Positions 48,493 through 59,483 of a stretch of 64,000 nt of DNA are shown here, piece after piece. The notes beneath the pieces were generated by a model. It worked only from the letters and a program-made list of their open reading frames with translations. It ran no database searches and was not told the DNA's origin. The number at the start of each line of letters is the position of its first letter. Position 1 is the stretch's first letter. This stretch comes from Shewanella gelidimarina (GTDB lineage: Bacteria > Pseudomonadota > Gammaproteobacteria > Enterobacterales > Shewanellaceae). The stretch is from the NCBI RefSeq assembly GCF_023283945.1, contig NZ_JAKIKW010000007.1, forward strand, positions 62,001-126,000. The letters run 5' to 3'. The position numbers and the translations under genes are program-made.

Positions 48493-49449
48493 TTATTGCT
48501 TACGTGGCTTCTTTTTATAAATAGACTCTTCGCCCTCTGGACGAGTTTTTAAGACTTTAAGAAACCACATATATTGTTCAGGGTAAGCTAATATGACTTG
48601 CTCAACCGCTTTATTCAATGCAATCGCTTCGTTCTCTTTACCCTGCATGCTGTCAGGTGAAATGGCCGGCATCACCGTTAACTCATACTGACGCTTAGTT
48701 TGGTCATAACCAATCTTAACCGGCATCACTTGCGCGTTTCCTGCTTGAGCTAGACGGCCAACGACGGGCAGCGTTGCTTTAGTTGTGCCGAGAAATGGGG
48801 CAAAGATGCTTTTATCGGGTCCTAAATCTTCATCGGGGAGATAAAAAAAGCTGTTGTTACGCTTCAATTCTGAGAGCAATGCTCTAATCCCCGCCTCACG
48901 CATATAGATGTTGCCACCTTGCGAGCTGCGCATACGATTATTAAACCAGTTAAAAAGGTCGTTCTTGTGGGCTTTAGCCATAGAGACCATAGGTAAATCA
49001 AGATTCAGACGCAAGCCTGCATACTCAATACCCCACACATGCGGCATAATAAAAATCACCGGTTGCCCTGCTGCGGTTGCTTGTTCAACATGCTCAAAGC
49101 CAATAAGCTTAACTCTGTTACGAATATTTTGACGAGACTTAACTAACAGCTCTGATTGAGCTAGTAAAATCATCACAAAATTTTCGACATTGTCTCGAAT
49201 CAACCCTTCTATTTCGTCATCCGATTTATCAGGGAAACAGGTCGTTAAATTTGCTCTTGCAACTTCAATGGGCTTTACCGCAATTTTCAGTACGAGTTTA
49301 GCCAACTGACGCGCAATGGGATCTCTTAGCCACGCAGGCATAAGGCCAAAAAGCACTAACACTAATATGGCTACCCAAGTAAGCCAATACTTAGGATGTA
49401 ATAAAGATAGCCTGAAGCGACGGTCAAAATATTTAGGTTTTCTAGACAA
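48493..49449 (-). CDS. lpxM: Lipid A biosynthesis acyltransferase, LpxM type
   Basis: This inner-membrane enzyme adds a secondary acyl chain to Kdo2-lipid A. It has one N-terminal membrane segment, the HX4E catalytic motif in PHVWGIEYAG, and the conserved YLPDEDLGPDKSIFAPFLG block with KATLPVVGRLA that is closer to MsbB/LpxM than to LpxL. The frame opens at TTG 49494, but that codon lies inside the ihfA terminator. I prefer TTG 49449, which has GAGG seven bases upstream and gives a 318-residue protein starting MSRKPKYFDRRF. LpxL is the alternative assignment. Confidence 0.85.
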   Translation of the reverse strand: MSRKPKYFDRRFRLSLLHPKYWLTWVAILVLVLFGLMPAWLRDPIARQLAKLVLKIAVKPIEVARANLTTCFPDKSDDEIEGLIRDNVENFVMILLAQSELLVKSRQNIRNRVKLIGFEHVEQATAAGQPVIFIMPHVWGIEYAGLRLNLDLPMVSMAKAHKNDLFNWFNNRMRSSQGGNIYMREAGIRALLSELKRNNSFFYLPDEDLGPDKSIFAPFLGTTKATLPVVGRLAQAGNAQVMPVKIGYDQTKRQYELTVMPAISPDSMQGKENEAIALNKAVEQVILAYPEQYMWFLKVLKTRPEGEESIYKKKPRKQ

Positions 49450-49480
49450 ACGCAAAACCTCGTTAGCAGATGAATAACAG

Positions 49481-49503
49481 AAAAAGCCACTCAATTGAGT
49501 GGC
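49481..49503 (-). terminator. Terminator of the pheST-ihfA operon
   Basis: GCCACTCAATTGAGTGGC is a perfect palindrome (49486-49503) followed, on the minus strand, by five T. It lies 24 bases after the ihfA stop and just before lpxM. Confidence 0.88.
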
Positions 49504-49527
49504 CTCTTCATCACGATGCTAGTGCAA

Positions 49528-49824
49528 TTACTTCTTTGCGTTAGCTTCTTCGACGCGACTTTTCAGCTTTTGTCCTGGACGGAACGTCACAACACGGCGC
49601 GCTGAAATAGGGATATCTTCTCCCGTCTTTGGGTTCCTTCCCGGTCTTTGATTCTTATCTCTCAGGTCGAAATTGCCAAAGCCAGATAGCTTGACCTGCT
49701 CACCACTTTCAAGCGCTTGACGAACTTCTTCGAAAAACGTCTCTACCATCTCTTTCGCTACTCTCTTATTGATACCTAGCGTTTCAAAAAGATGTTCTGC
49801 CATTTCGGCTTTGGTAAGTGCCAT
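49528..49824 (-). CDS. ihfA: Integration host factor subunit alpha
   Basis: IhfA pairs with IhfB to bend DNA at specific sites and shapes transcription, replication and recombination. This 98-residue protein matches the family along its length, with the dimer core [19 protein letters not shown] (about 47-65) leading into the DNA-binding arm and the [13 protein letters not shown] block. It is the last gene of pheS-pheT-ihfA, four bases after pheT. Confidence 0.97.
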   Translation of the reverse strand: MALTKAEMAEHLFETLGINKRVAKEMVETFFEEVRQALESGEQVKLSGFGNFDLRDKNQRPGRNPKTGEDIPISARRVVTFRPGQKLKSRVEEANAKK

Positions 49825-49828
49825 ACTT

Positions 49829-52216
49829 TTAGTCCCTCAACGATGCGTTGAACTCGTCTTTCAAAGAAGAAACCACCACATCTACCATCGCTGCGATCTC
49901 TTTCTCTTCAAGTGTACGAGTGTTGTCTTGTAATAAGAGTGCGATTGCAAGGCTCTTTTTGCCTTCCTCTACACCTTTACCTTGGTATACATCAAACAAG
50001 TTTATGCCAACCAACTGATTTTCGCCAACTTTTCTTATCATTTTTACAACATCAGCCGCTGCAACAGAGTCATCGACTACGATGGCGATGTCACGACGGT
50101 TAGCTGGAAACTTAGATACAGTCTGGGCTAGCGGTAAATTAGCATGCAATAACGCGTCTAATTCGAGCTCGAAAATAATTGTTTTGCCATTAAGGCCAAA
50201 TGGCTTCTCAAGGGTAGGATGAACCGTGCCTATGATACCAATAACACAATCATTTCTCAATATTTCAGCACATTGGCCCGGATGAAGCGCTGGATGTGAT
50301 GCTGCTCTAAAGCTAAATTCACTGTCCGCAACCGTTAATCCGATGACGGCTTCGAGATCACCTTTTAGATCGAAGAAATCAACAGTATTTGATTCCATTG
50401 ACCAGTGCTCGTCATTCTGATTACCTGAAATAACCGCGGCAAGCATAGGTTGCTGTGACACACCAGAGTCTGCCGTTGCATTAGGGATGAAACGCAGGCC
50501 GCTTTCAAATAATCTAACGCGATTTTGCTGACGGCTTTGGTTATAACCGACTGCCGATAAAAGACCGGTAAACATCGATAAACGCATTGCTGACATTTCA
50601 ACCGAAATAGGATTCGGTAAAATCATCGCCTCTGCACCTGGGTGCAGCAGATTCTGTTGCTTAGGATCTACAAAGCTATAAGTAACCGCTTCTTGGAAAC
50701 CACGTGCAACCAACATGCTACGAACACGTTTAAGACTGATATCAGACTCATTGTGATCAGACATGCTTAGTTGCGCAATTGGCGCAATATTTGGAATATT
50801 GTTGTAACCGTAGATACGAGCAACTTCTTCAATTAAATCTTCTTCAATTGCCATATCAAAACGGTAAGTCGCTGTAGTAACGCTCCACTGTCCTTCACTA
50901 ACGTCAACCGCAAAGCCGAGACGCTCTAAGATTTCAGTGACATCATTATCTTCGATATGGTGACCCAAAATGCGATCTAGTTTGCTACGGCGCAATACTA
51001 TTTGCACAGGTTTTGGCAAGTTAGCGTCAGATTTAGCTTCAACGACAGGACCCGCTTCGCCACCACAGATATCAAGTACAAGACGACTGGCGCGGTCCAT
51101 TACTTTATGTTGCAACTCTGGGTCTACACCACGTTCAAAACGGTGTGATGCATCAGTGTGCAAACCAATTTTACGGGCTTTACCTAAAATAGCTAAAGGT
51201 GCGAAAAAGGCGCACTCAAGCATAATGTCGGTTGTGTCAGTAGTCACACCTGAGTACTCGCCGCCAAATACGCCTGCAAGTGCTAATGGTTTAACCTGAT
51301 CGGCAATAATCAACATACCTTCAGGGATAGTGATCTCATTACCATCAAGTAATGTCAGCTTCTCTTCACCATTAGGTTTACGAACCTGAATACCACCTTC
51401 CAATTTAGCATTATCAAATGCATGCATTGGCTGACCAAACTCAATCAACACGAAGTTAGTGATATCAACAATCGGATCAATTGAGCGAATGCCACTACGA
51501 CGTAGCTTTTCTTGCATCCAAAGAGGGGTAGCTACTTTAACGTCGACGTTTTTGATAACGCGACCTAAATAACGTCCACACTCTTGCTCAGCTTGAAGAT
51601 CGATACTCACTTCATCGCTAATGGTTGCCGTAACCGCTTCCCAAGTTGGTTCAGTAACCGCTTGACGGTTTAATACACCCACTTCACGAGCCAAACCCGC
51701 CATACCTAAACAATCGGCACGGTTAGCGGTTAAATCGACATCAATAACCGCATCATCAAGTTGCAGATATTCGCGAATATCTTGACCGATAGGCGCATCG
51801 GTTGATAACTCAATAATACCATCACTTTCAATGTCGATGCCTATCTCGCCGTATGAGCAAAGCATACCGAAAGAAGGCTCGCCACGTAGTTTTGCTTTTT
51901 TGATTTTAAAATCACCAGGCAAAACAGCACCAACCATTGCAACAGCAACTTTAATGCCTAAACGACAGTTTGGAGCACCACAAACAATGTCGATTAGCTC
52001 TTCACTACCCACATTAATTTTAGTCACGCGGAGTTTATCCGCGTCTGGGTGCTGACCACACTCTACAACTTCACCTACTATTACACCGCTAAATTCTGCA
52101 GCAACAGTATCAATACCGTCGACTTCAAGACCCGCCATGGTAATTTGGTGTGCTAATTCTTCACGATTAACGCTTGGGTTAACCCATTCACGAAGCCAAG
52201 ATTCGCTAAATTTCAT
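49829..52216 (-). CDS. pheT: Phenylalanyl-tRNA synthetase beta subunit
   Basis: PheT forms the alpha2-beta2 enzyme that charges tRNA-Phe and carries the editing site for Tyr-tRNA-Phe. At 795 residues it is standard. The domains follow the usual order: an EMAP-like tRNA-binding fold (about 40-150), the B3/B4 editing domain (about 210-390), B5 (about 400-475), the catalytic-like core and the C-terminal anticodon-binding FDX-ACB domain (about 700-795, with [16 protein letters not shown]). It starts 15 bases after pheS. Confidence 0.97.
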   Translation of the reverse strand: MKFSESWLREWVNPSVNREELAHQITMAGLEVDGIDTVAAEFSGVIVGEVVECGQHPDADKLRVTKINVGSEELIDIVCGAPNCRLGIKVAVAMVGAVLPGDFKIKKAKLRGEPSFGMLCSYGEIGIDIESDGIIELSTDAPIGQDIREYLQLDDAVIDVDLTANRADCLGMAGLAREVGVLNRQAVTEPTWEAVTATISDEVSIDLQAEQECGRYLGRVIKNVDVKVATPLWMQEKLRRSGIRSIDPIVDITNFVLIEFGQPMHAFDNAKLEGGIQVRKPNGEEKLTLLDGNEITIPEGMLIIADQVKPLALAGVFGGEYSGVTTDTTDIMLECAFFAPLAILGKARKIGLHTDASHRFERGVDPELQHKVMDRASRLVLDICGGEAGPVVEAKSDANLPKPVQIVLRRSKLDRILGHHIEDNDVTEILERLGFAVDVSEGQWSVTTATYRFDMAIEEDLIEEVARIYGYNNIPNIAPIAQLSMSDHNESDISLKRVRSMLVARGFQEAVTYSFVDPKQQNLLHPGAEAMILPNPISVEMSAMRLSMFTGLLSAVGYNQSRQQNRVRLFESGLRFIPNATADSGVSQQPMLAAVISGNQNDEHWSMESNTVDFFDLKGDLEAVIGLTVADSEFSFRAASHPALHPGQCAEILRNDCVIGIIGTVHPTLEKPFGLNGKTIIFELELDALLHANLPLAQTVSKFPANRRDIAIVVDDSVAAADVVKMIRKVGENQLVGINLFDVYQGKGVEEGKKSLAIALLLQDNTRTLEEKEIAAMVDVVVSSLKDEFNASLRD

Positions 52217-52231
52217 GCTATACAGCTCCGT

Positions 52232-53242
<1,011 letters not shown>

Positions 53243-53289
53243 CTACGAGTCTTCGGGCTTACATATTTTCTTAGGTGAAAATAGAAAAA

Positions 53290-53422
53290 GACACAAATTT
53301 TACGCGAGCAAACCCTATTTTACTAGGGTTAATTGCGCCTTTTTATAAGCTAACTGTTTATTTTGCTTAGTCCTTGTTCGAGTACAAACTACTCCCATTC
53401 GCTCGCGTTGTAAGATTTGCGC
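53290..53422. repeat. Imperfect inverted repeat element upstream of pheS
   Basis: GACACAAATTTTACGCGAGC at the left pairs, with mismatches and a gap, with GCTCGCGTTGTAAGATTTGC at the right. The 133-base block contains another small hairpin and ends in the pheS leader. It could be a small MITE or REP-type element or a regulatory RNA structure. Confidence 0.45.
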
Positions 53423-53579
53423 CCCTTTACTTAGATATAAGAGGGTTATTATTCTGCCTCAAAGGTACTCTACTGCTATTAGTTAACATCAGAAAACCCA
53501 AGCTATATAACAGTTTCAATGACTTAAACCCCTAGCGAACAAAAAAACCACAAACAGATGTAAATCTATAACACATTGG

Positions 53580-53606
53580 TAAAGTAATTATTATTTTTGC
53601 CGATAA
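53580..53606 (+). promoter_or_regulatory. Sigma-28 (FliA) flagellar promoter
   Basis: TAAAGTAA, an 11-base T/A-rich spacer, then GCCGATAA, matches the FliA consensus TAAAGTTT-N11-GCCGATAA, exactly in the -10 and spacing. It lies 36 bases before the chemoreceptor ATG. Confidence 0.9.
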
Positions 53607-53642
53607 ATAATATGGTTGCCGTTCTAGGATTGAGAAATAATT

Positions 53643-55136
53643 ATGAAAGAAGTTAAGTTTCGCTGGGTCGATAAATACCTTATCCATATGACGTTAAAAT
53701 CAAAATTTGCGGTTATGGCAATAATTCCTATTTTTACTTTGATAGGTTTCACACTTGTATTAAGTGATCATTTCGATGAAAACCTACAACAATCTCAACT
53801 AATACAAGCGCAACAATATAATCAAAAAATGAGCGATGCGCTCGACAAAGCCTATCAATTTGTTGCAGATGAAGACAAACAGCCTTTTTTAAATGCGTTA
53901 AACGGTGATATCAGCCTATATGATGAGAATGAGGCTAGTCGAGATGCCAAATCTTTAGCAAGTCAAGGCGGAGGAGCTCAAGTACAAGGTAACCGTATTG
54001 AAAGTGTCAGCCGCAGCCAAAACGGCTTGATAACAGTATCGAATATTGCATTCGAGCAACAGAGCAGCAACGGTTATTTTATCTACGGTACGCTTGCTGG
54101 ATTGATTCTGTTAATTTTAATCACCAGTTACTATATCTCTAGCTTTGTCGGTGGCGCGCTATACACCAATGTTATGGCGTTAAAGAGAGCGGCTGATGGC
54201 GATCTCACTGGTCGACTTAACTTTTTTGAAGTCAAAGATGAGTTTAGTATCTTAGCGATTAGTATCGATACCTTGGTTGATCGGCAGCATAAGCTGGTCA
54301 CCCAAATGACCCATGCCAACACCCAGATCCGTAACGTAGTGCAAGCATTTAGAGATACTGCTCAAGAAGGCCAGTCGCTGGCAATGAACCAAAGGCAACA
54401 TTTAGATTCTCTTGCGACCGCAATGGAAGAGATGACAGCGGCAGTGAAAGAGGTTGCCCGTAATGCAGAGCAGTCTTCTATAGAGACCCAAGAAGCAAAT
54501 AACCAAGTTGATGCAGGCTCCCGAGACATCGCTGTGACAGTGGATGCTATTGGTGGTCTCAGTAATGAAATTGCGCAAGCGTCTGATGCTGTCAATAATC
54601 TTAACGAAAACGCCGCAAAGATTGATGAAGTGGTGACTACCATTAATGCTATTTCCGAGCAAACTAATCTGCTCGCGTTAAATGCTGCAATTGAAGCCGC
54701 AAGAGCCGGTGAACAAGGTCGAGGTTTCGCCGTCGTCGCTGACGAAGTCAGAACGCTAGCGGGACGAACTCAAGCCGCGACCGTTGAGATAAAATCGATG
54801 ATCGAGGCGCTTCAATCTGGTTCGAGAAATCTAAAACATGTTATGAGCCGTACGGTCGAAAAGGCTGAAGAAGGTAAAAAACATGTGCTCGATACCGGTA
54901 ACGATCTTCAAGGCATTGCACATCATAGTGCTAAGGTCTACGAAATGAGCATATTGATTGCAACATCCGCCGATGAACAATCTGCCGTTGCCAATGAGAT
55001 TGCCACCAACTTAATGGAGATCCGCAATCAATCCCACGATGTTGAGCAATCCGCTAATCAATCGGTTGCAGGCTGCGATGAACTGCACGCAACAGCGGAA
55101 CAACTTGATACATTGTTGATAGGGCTCAAAATATAG
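53643..55136 (+). CDS. Methyl-accepting chemotaxis protein
   Basis: This 497-residue chemoreceptor has two membrane segments (about 20-42 and 143-167) bounding a short periplasmic region of about 100 residues that contains no recognised sensor domain. A HAMP domain (about 168-222) follows, then the methylation helices and the signalling tip with [20 protein letters not shown] near 342-361. It would pass ligand or energy signals to CheA and CheW. The sigma-28 promoter just upstream ties it to late flagellar expression. No C-terminal CheR/CheB pentapeptide is seen. It is followed by a strong terminator. Confidence 0.93.
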   Translation: MKEVKFRWVDKYLIHMTLKSKFAVMAIIPIFTLIGFTLVLSDHFDENLQQSQLIQAQQYNQKMSDALDKAYQFVADEDKQPFLNALNGDISLYDENEASRDAKSLASQGGGAQVQGNRIESVSRSQNGLITVSNIAFEQQSSNGYFIYGTLAGLILLILITSYYISSFVGGALYTNVMALKRAADGDLTGRLNFFEVKDEFSILAISIDTLVDRQHKLVTQMTHANTQIRNVVQAFRDTAQEGQSLAMNQRQHLDSLATAMEEMTAAVKEVARNAEQSSIETQEANNQVDAGSRDIAVTVDAIGGLSNEIAQASDAVNNLNENAAKIDEVVTTINAISEQTNLLALNAAIEAARAGEQGRGFAVVADEVRTLAGRTQAATVEIKSMIEALQSGSRNLKHVMSRTVEKAEEGKKHVLDTGNDLQGIAHHSAKVYEMSILIATSADEQSAVANEIATNLMEIRNQSHDVEQSANQSVAGCDELHATAEQLDTLLIGLKI

Positions 55137-55152
55137 TTAACATTGTTAATAT

Positions 55153-55186
55153 AAAAAAGGGTAGCACTTTAGTGCTGCCCTTTTTT
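55153..55186 (+). terminator. Terminator of the chemoreceptor gene
   Basis: An A-run, GGGTAGCACT, a short loop and AGTGCTGCCC followed by six T make a long, strong hairpin. Confidence 0.92.
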
Positions 55187-55338
55187 GTGTCACTATCTAA
55201 ATTGTTACAATCCTAATAGTGTATTGTTTTACAATAATTTAACAAGGCTTGTATACTTGACCTATCGTTTCAATTTTATCCTTAAACAGTATGGATGCTC
55301 GTTAAGGAAGCAACTCACTATTTGAGCGTAACTTTAGC

Positions 55339-57948
55339 ATGCAAAATCGTAAGAACCGCCCCCCTAAATTGACTGATTGGCGTAAAAGTTTACCGATGAA
55401 ATTCATGTTCATCCAACTCGCGGTGGCTACAATCATCATCTTAGCCAGTGTTTGGTTTCTTAAGTCTATTGAAATAAATCGACTTATTGATAATCAGCAA
55501 ACATTGAATATTAATGTCGGTAAAGCGATTACGGCAACTTTGCAGCAAAAAACCAATCGAATTGAACGTTTAGCCGTCTCTATTAGCGCGCTTGGTGAAC
55601 TGTACCAGCACAACCCTTCTCTTTTAGACGAAAGTATTCCAGCATTACTCGATCAGTTAGGCCAAGAAGCGGTTATTCTCGGCGGTGGAGTTTGGCCCGA
55701 GCCCAAGGCTTTTGACAAAGATAAACGTAAAGATAGCCATTTTTGGGCACGTAACCCCGGCGGGAAACTGCTCAAAATTGACGATTACAACCAAGACGAC
55801 AACCCGAATTACTACCAAGAAAACTGGTATATCCCAGCAAAGTATTACCCTGCAGATACCACATATTGGTCTAAATCTTATATAGACCCTTTTACACAAG
55901 ACCCAATGATTACCGCCTCGGTGCCGATGTGGTCTCATCATGAGTTTATTGGCGTATCTACCGTTGATATTGCGCTATCGAGCCTCGACGGTTTTTTCAA
56001 AACAGCCCTATCAGGCCAAAGGGGCTATGTATTTGCATTGGATCAGCAAAATAGGTTGCTCTCATTCCCAAGCCTAGATACTGATCTTACTGAAGAGGGA
56101 GTCCTAAAGCGTTTATTTCAACCTTTTGCTGATTTCACCGAACAATATGAGTCGTTCAAACCACTGCAAGCTAGAATAGATGAAATTGACGCCGAGTTTA
56201 TGCGCCAGGCCAATATAGACAGGGCTTACACTGCAAAGCAACTTGAAAATGTCACGGCAAACATCCCCCCGAATGAACGTGCCAAACTTACCGCGCTGAT
56301 TAACCAAAATGCCAAAAACAAACTGCAAAGTGTTCAGTTAATTGCCAGCATAGAGCTCGACAACGATCCGCAACTGCAAGAGCCTGTTATCGTCACCGTT
56401 TTCTTAATGCCGGGGACCTATTGGAAAATCATTCTTGTGACGCCATTAACAGCGGTAGAAACCAGCGCTAAGTCGATGGCGAGTTCCGTAGGTCTTTATT
56501 TAGTGGGCATTCAGATTTTTGCACTGATGTTGTTATTTATTTTGCAAAACAAACTCTTTATTAACCCCATTAGTCGAATGGTAAACGCACTGAACAACAG
56601 CAACTCTGCATTGATTGAACTTGAAAGCAGTAATCGAAAAGATGAGATTGGCATGCTCGCAAAAGCATTCAGTTCTCGTACGCACCAATTAGAGATCGCA
56701 CTGGCCAGTTTAGATGCCACCAACCTTGCTTTAGAAAAGCAGTTGGAGGTTCAACAGCTAGCACAAGCAGAACTAAAAGAGAGTAAAGAGCAGCTCAATT
56801 TGGTATTGAACTCCGCGCATAACTTAATATTCATCAAAAATATCAATGGTGAGCTCACACTTGTTAACGATCAATTCTGCCGTACTGTTGCGTTAAATCG
56901 AGATGATATTATTGGTGTAAGAGACCATTTAGTATTGCCCAGAGATGTCGCCAAAATAAATAGCGACAACGACAAGATGGTTCTCACGCAGAAACGAGAA
57001 CTCAGTTACGAGCAAGCATTCCCAAGTGAAGGTAACTTTCACACCTATTTAGTCACCAAATTTCCAATATTGAACAGTCAACAAGAGGTTGTATCCATAG
57101 GCACGATTGCATTTGATATTAGTGAAACCAAAAAGCTTGAGCTAAAAAACAAAGCCCAGTTTGAGATCCTCAGGCAAGAAAAGTCCAAAAACATCCGTTT
57201 CATTGAAAAATTGGAACAGACCAATAGACGACTACAAGATGAAACAGCACAAGCACGCATACAATCAAATAAGGAGTTTAACTACGAAAAAGTTAAACTC
57301 GATAATCAAGCACTATACCCTACCCTAGTGGCAAACCTTGTCAGGCCAATATTTCGACAGCAAGATGAACTCGCAGCCAAGGCTTACCGCTTATCAAATG
57401 GGTCCCTTAATGCGGCTGATTTTGGGGTGGAGTTGACCGAACAGACAGAACGGTTAAGACATTTAGAATACTTACTTTCAGCGCAAGACTACGGGGCTAA
57501 GCCAATTGATTTAGTCCAACTATTAGAGCATATCATCGCGCTATTACGGCCTAAGTTTGTCGACGCCGATATTGACCTAGAGATCCAAAGTGATAATAGA
57601 CTCATCGTAGACGGTATCCACTGGCACTTTTTAATCCTGTTTTATAGGCTCATTAATAACACGTTAACCGATGCATTTGATCCTCATCAAACGAACAAAA
57701 GTATTAAGCTTATTTTGGTGAAACAGAAAAATGAGCTGGTCATCACCGTGTATGATAATGGCAAAGGATTTACCACAAACCAGCGGGATGCATTACAGCT
57801 GCAAATTACTGAAAATGAAATTCATGGCACAATATCTACATTGTCGGTGTGGCTGCAAAGTGAGTTTAACGGAAAAGTACAATTGCGCAGCTTGCAGGCT
57901 GAAGCTCAGTATAAAACACAAATCAGTTGCTCTTTATCGCTAACATAA
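55339..57948 (+). CDS. Membrane sensor with dCache, HAMP, PAS and degenerate histidine kinase core
   Basis: This 869-residue protein has a first membrane segment (about 22-45), a large dCache-like periplasmic domain (about 50-365, with the WYIPAKYYPADTTYWSKSYIDP block and IGVSTVDIALSSL), and a second membrane segment (about 376-402). A HAMP domain, a PAS domain (about 480-600) and a C-terminal HATPase-like domain (N box LINNTLTDAF, G1 box YDNGKGF at 805-811) follow. The first dimerisation helix (LDNQALYPTLVANLVRPIF) has no histidine where the H box should be, and the ATP lid looks shortened. So it may bind nucleotide without phosphotransfer, or act as a scaffold or receptor. It has no receiver domain and no adjacent response regulator. 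Confidence 0.82.
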   Translation: MQNRKNRPPKLTDWRKSLPMKFMFIQLAVATIIILASVWFLKSIEINRLIDNQQTLNINVGKAITATLQQKTNRIERLAVSISALGELYQHNPSLLDESIPALLDQLGQEAVILGGGVWPEPKAFDKDKRKDSHFWARNPGGKLLKIDDYNQDDNPNYYQENWYIPAKYYPADTTYWSKSYIDPFTQDPMITASVPMWSHHEFIGVSTVDIALSSLDGFFKTALSGQRGYVFALDQQNRLLSFPSLDTDLTEEGVLKRLFQPFADFTEQYESFKPLQARIDEIDAEFMRQANIDRAYTAKQLENVTANIPPNERAKLTALINQNAKNKLQSVQLIASIELDNDPQLQEPVIVTVFLMPGTYWKIILVTPLTAVETSAKSMASSVGLYLVGIQIFALMLLFILQNKLFINPISRMVNALNNSNSALIELESSNRKDEIGMLAKAFSSRTHQLEIALASLDATNLALEKQLEVQQLAQAELKESKEQLNLVLNSAHNLIFIKNINGELTLVNDQFCRTVALNRDDIIGVRDHLVLPRDVAKINSDNDKMVLTQKRELSYEQAFPSEGNFHTYLVTKFPILNSQQEVVSIGTIAFDISETKKLELKNKAQFEILRQEKSKNIRFIEKLEQTNRRLQDETAQARIQSNKEFNYEKVKLDNQALYPTLVANLVRPIFRQQDELAAKAYRLSNGSLNAADFGVELTEQTERLRHLEYLLSAQDYGAKPIDLVQLLEHIIALLRPKFVDADIDLEIQSDNRLIVDGIHWHFLILFYRLINNTLTDAFDPHQTNKSIKLILVKQKNELVITVYDNGKGFTTNQRDALQLQITENEIHGTISTLSVWLQSEFNGKVQLRSLQAEAQYKTQISCSLSLT

Positions 57949-57975
57949 AAAAACACTCATTAGAGTGCTTTTTTA
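57947..57975. terminator. Bidirectional terminator
   Basis: An A-run, CACTC, loop ATTA, GAGTG and a T-run give a hairpin that works for both the sensor gene and the convergent retropepsin-like gene. Confidence 0.85.
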
Positions 57976-57999
57976 TGCGCCTAAAGAGCGTCAATCAAG

Positions 58000-58875
58000 C
58001 TACATTGATACATCCACAATATAATGACCTTGTATCCAGTTTCGGCCGATTAACAGCTTGTAGGTCATTTTACTTCTATCTCGTAGATTAACTTTAACTT
58101 TATATTCTTCACCTAACTCGCCAATCTTGAGTTCAACCATGTAGCGAGTTTCACTGCCTTGCGCGTTGCGAATAAGTGATGTTTCAACGATACGAGATTT
58201 TACGACCTTAGACTCACCCTTTTCATTCTCAGTGGTAAAATGAATCACCTTACCGACATTTTTATTCATGTCGGTCTCTTCATTTTCAATCTTAAAGTCA
58301 ACGGCATGTAAGGAGTTTTCTACAGCCCCCGTATCAATACGAGTTTTAAACATCATACCTGACTCAACAATACTGATCGGAGCGGTCGGGCCAATATACT
58401 TTTTATCAGAAACATCCACTACATAGCGGCCTTTGAGCCAGTTACGGCCAATGAGCAATTTATAATCCATATGGCTACGATCACGTAAATTAACTCTTAC
58501 CTTTCGCTCTTCTCCTTTAAAGCCAACATCTAGGTCGACCATATAGCGTGTTTCTGTGCCTTGAGAATTACTGACTGTCGATGTCTTAACAATCTTAGCT
58601 TTTATGCGTTTAGACTGACCCTTTGCATTTTCCGTCGTAAAGGACAACGTTTTACCGATGTTGTCCTTCATGTTTTTAGCACTGCCACCTTCCACTTTAA
58701 GATCGACAGCATGTAAAGAGGTATTCACCGCCCCTGTATCGATACGCGCAACATAGGGTAAATCAGCATGTGCTACAAACATATTCGCTGTAGATCCAAT
58801 AACCGCCTTATCATTGGCCTGAACAGATAATGAAGTCATCAAGGTCAAGAGGCACCATCCCATTTTTTTTAGCAT
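58000..58875 (-). CDS. Secreted tandem retropepsin-like protein (RimK/LysX-associated family, PF05618 type)
   Basis: This 291-residue protein has a signal peptide (about 1-20, ending VQA) and two homologous domains (about 24-157 and 160-291). Each has the aspartic-protease-type block RIDTGAV-x2-SLHAVD (Asp46 and Asp181), a TETRYMV or SETRYMV strand, and VNLRDRS then YKLLIGRNW. The family is usually annotated as an ATP-dependent zinc protease, but the DTGA motif and fold type are retropepsin-like. Retropepsins act as homodimers, so two copies in one chain could form a pepsin-like intramolecular pair. Activity and target are not known. Monocistronic; no RimK-type ligase lies nearby. Confidence 0.83.
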   Translation of the reverse strand: MLKKMGWCLLTLMTSLSVQANDKAVIGSTANMFVAHADLPYVARIDTGAVNTSLHAVDLKVEGGSAKNMKDNIGKTLSFTTENAKGQSKRIKAKIVKTSTVSNSQGTETRYMVDLDVGFKGEERKVRVNLRDRSHMDYKLLIGRNWLKGRYVVDVSDKKYIGPTAPISIVESGMMFKTRIDTGAVENSLHAVDFKIENEETDMNKNVGKVIHFTTENEKGESKVVKSRIVETSLIRNAQGSETRYMVELKIGELGEEYKVKVNLRDRSKMTYKLLIGRNWIQGHYIVDVSM

Positions 58876-59090
58876 CGCTATTCCTAAATAAAGTTAAGTC
58901 AATTTATGGCTTGTTTGAAGTTATCATAGCAAGAAATCTTACCGTTTGACGCCAAAGCTGTGTCGACAATGATGCTTATCTCATCGATAAACAATTCATT
59001 AAGCTTGAATTTTTATCGGTAGCACGCCAACCAAATAAATTTAGCAGCTCAAAGCTGACGTTAAGTTGAACAAAGTGTCTAAACAAGTGC

Positions 59091-59402
59091 TTAGAAGAAA
59101 TGAAGAACAAATAGCAGCAACAACATAGCTGAAAAGACGCAATGGCATACATACCAGCGCTTATGAAAACTCTGTTTGTAGAGCCTAACGTTCCGATAAA
59201 ACTGCACGCCTAGCCAGACAAGGATAAACGGTACAAAAGGGAGAGAGATGACGAGAGGGAAAAAACCCCAGCCTAAGTCCAATGCATTCTGACTGAATAG
59301 GCGCAAAAAACACCAAAAAACAAACAAGCAAAAATAAACAAGCAAATGTTGTCCATTTATAGAGCGCTTTAGATTTTCTAGCATCGAATTCCCCATATTC
59401 AT
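59091..59402 (-). CDS. Small membrane protein of unknown function
   Basis: This 103-residue protein has three hydrophobic segments: about 20-36, 44-67 and 87-103. Basic loops (YRNVRLYKQSFHKRW) sit between the last two, suggesting a cytoplasmic side. ATG 59402 or the Met at residue 3 or 7 can start it. A second open frame on the same strand (59185-59412) covers part of it but is less regular. Family not recognised; it may be in one unit with the DUF3802 gene upstream. Confidence 0.6.
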   Translation of the reverse strand: MNMGNSMLENLKRSINGQHLLVYFCLFVFWCFLRLFSQNALDLGWGFFPLVISLPFVPFILVWLGVQFYRNVRLYKQSFHKRWYVCHCVFSAMLLLLFVLHFF

Positions 59403-59483
59403 AACTGAACATTAGGCCTTATTGGAACAAGCAACAAGGCTAAATAGAGAGAATTCTGTAACGAAATATAAAATCAATTTGCA

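Noticed and set aside
53271..53294. Possible Phe-rich leader peptide before pheS (GTG, then three Phe codons among eight)
   Set aside because: Too short, no ribosome site, and no terminator with T run follows, so a PheM-type attenuator is not supported.
59185..59412. Second open frame overlapping the small membrane protein at 59091
   Set aside because: Its C-terminal half is not membrane-like or otherwise regular; the 103-residue frame gives three clean helices.
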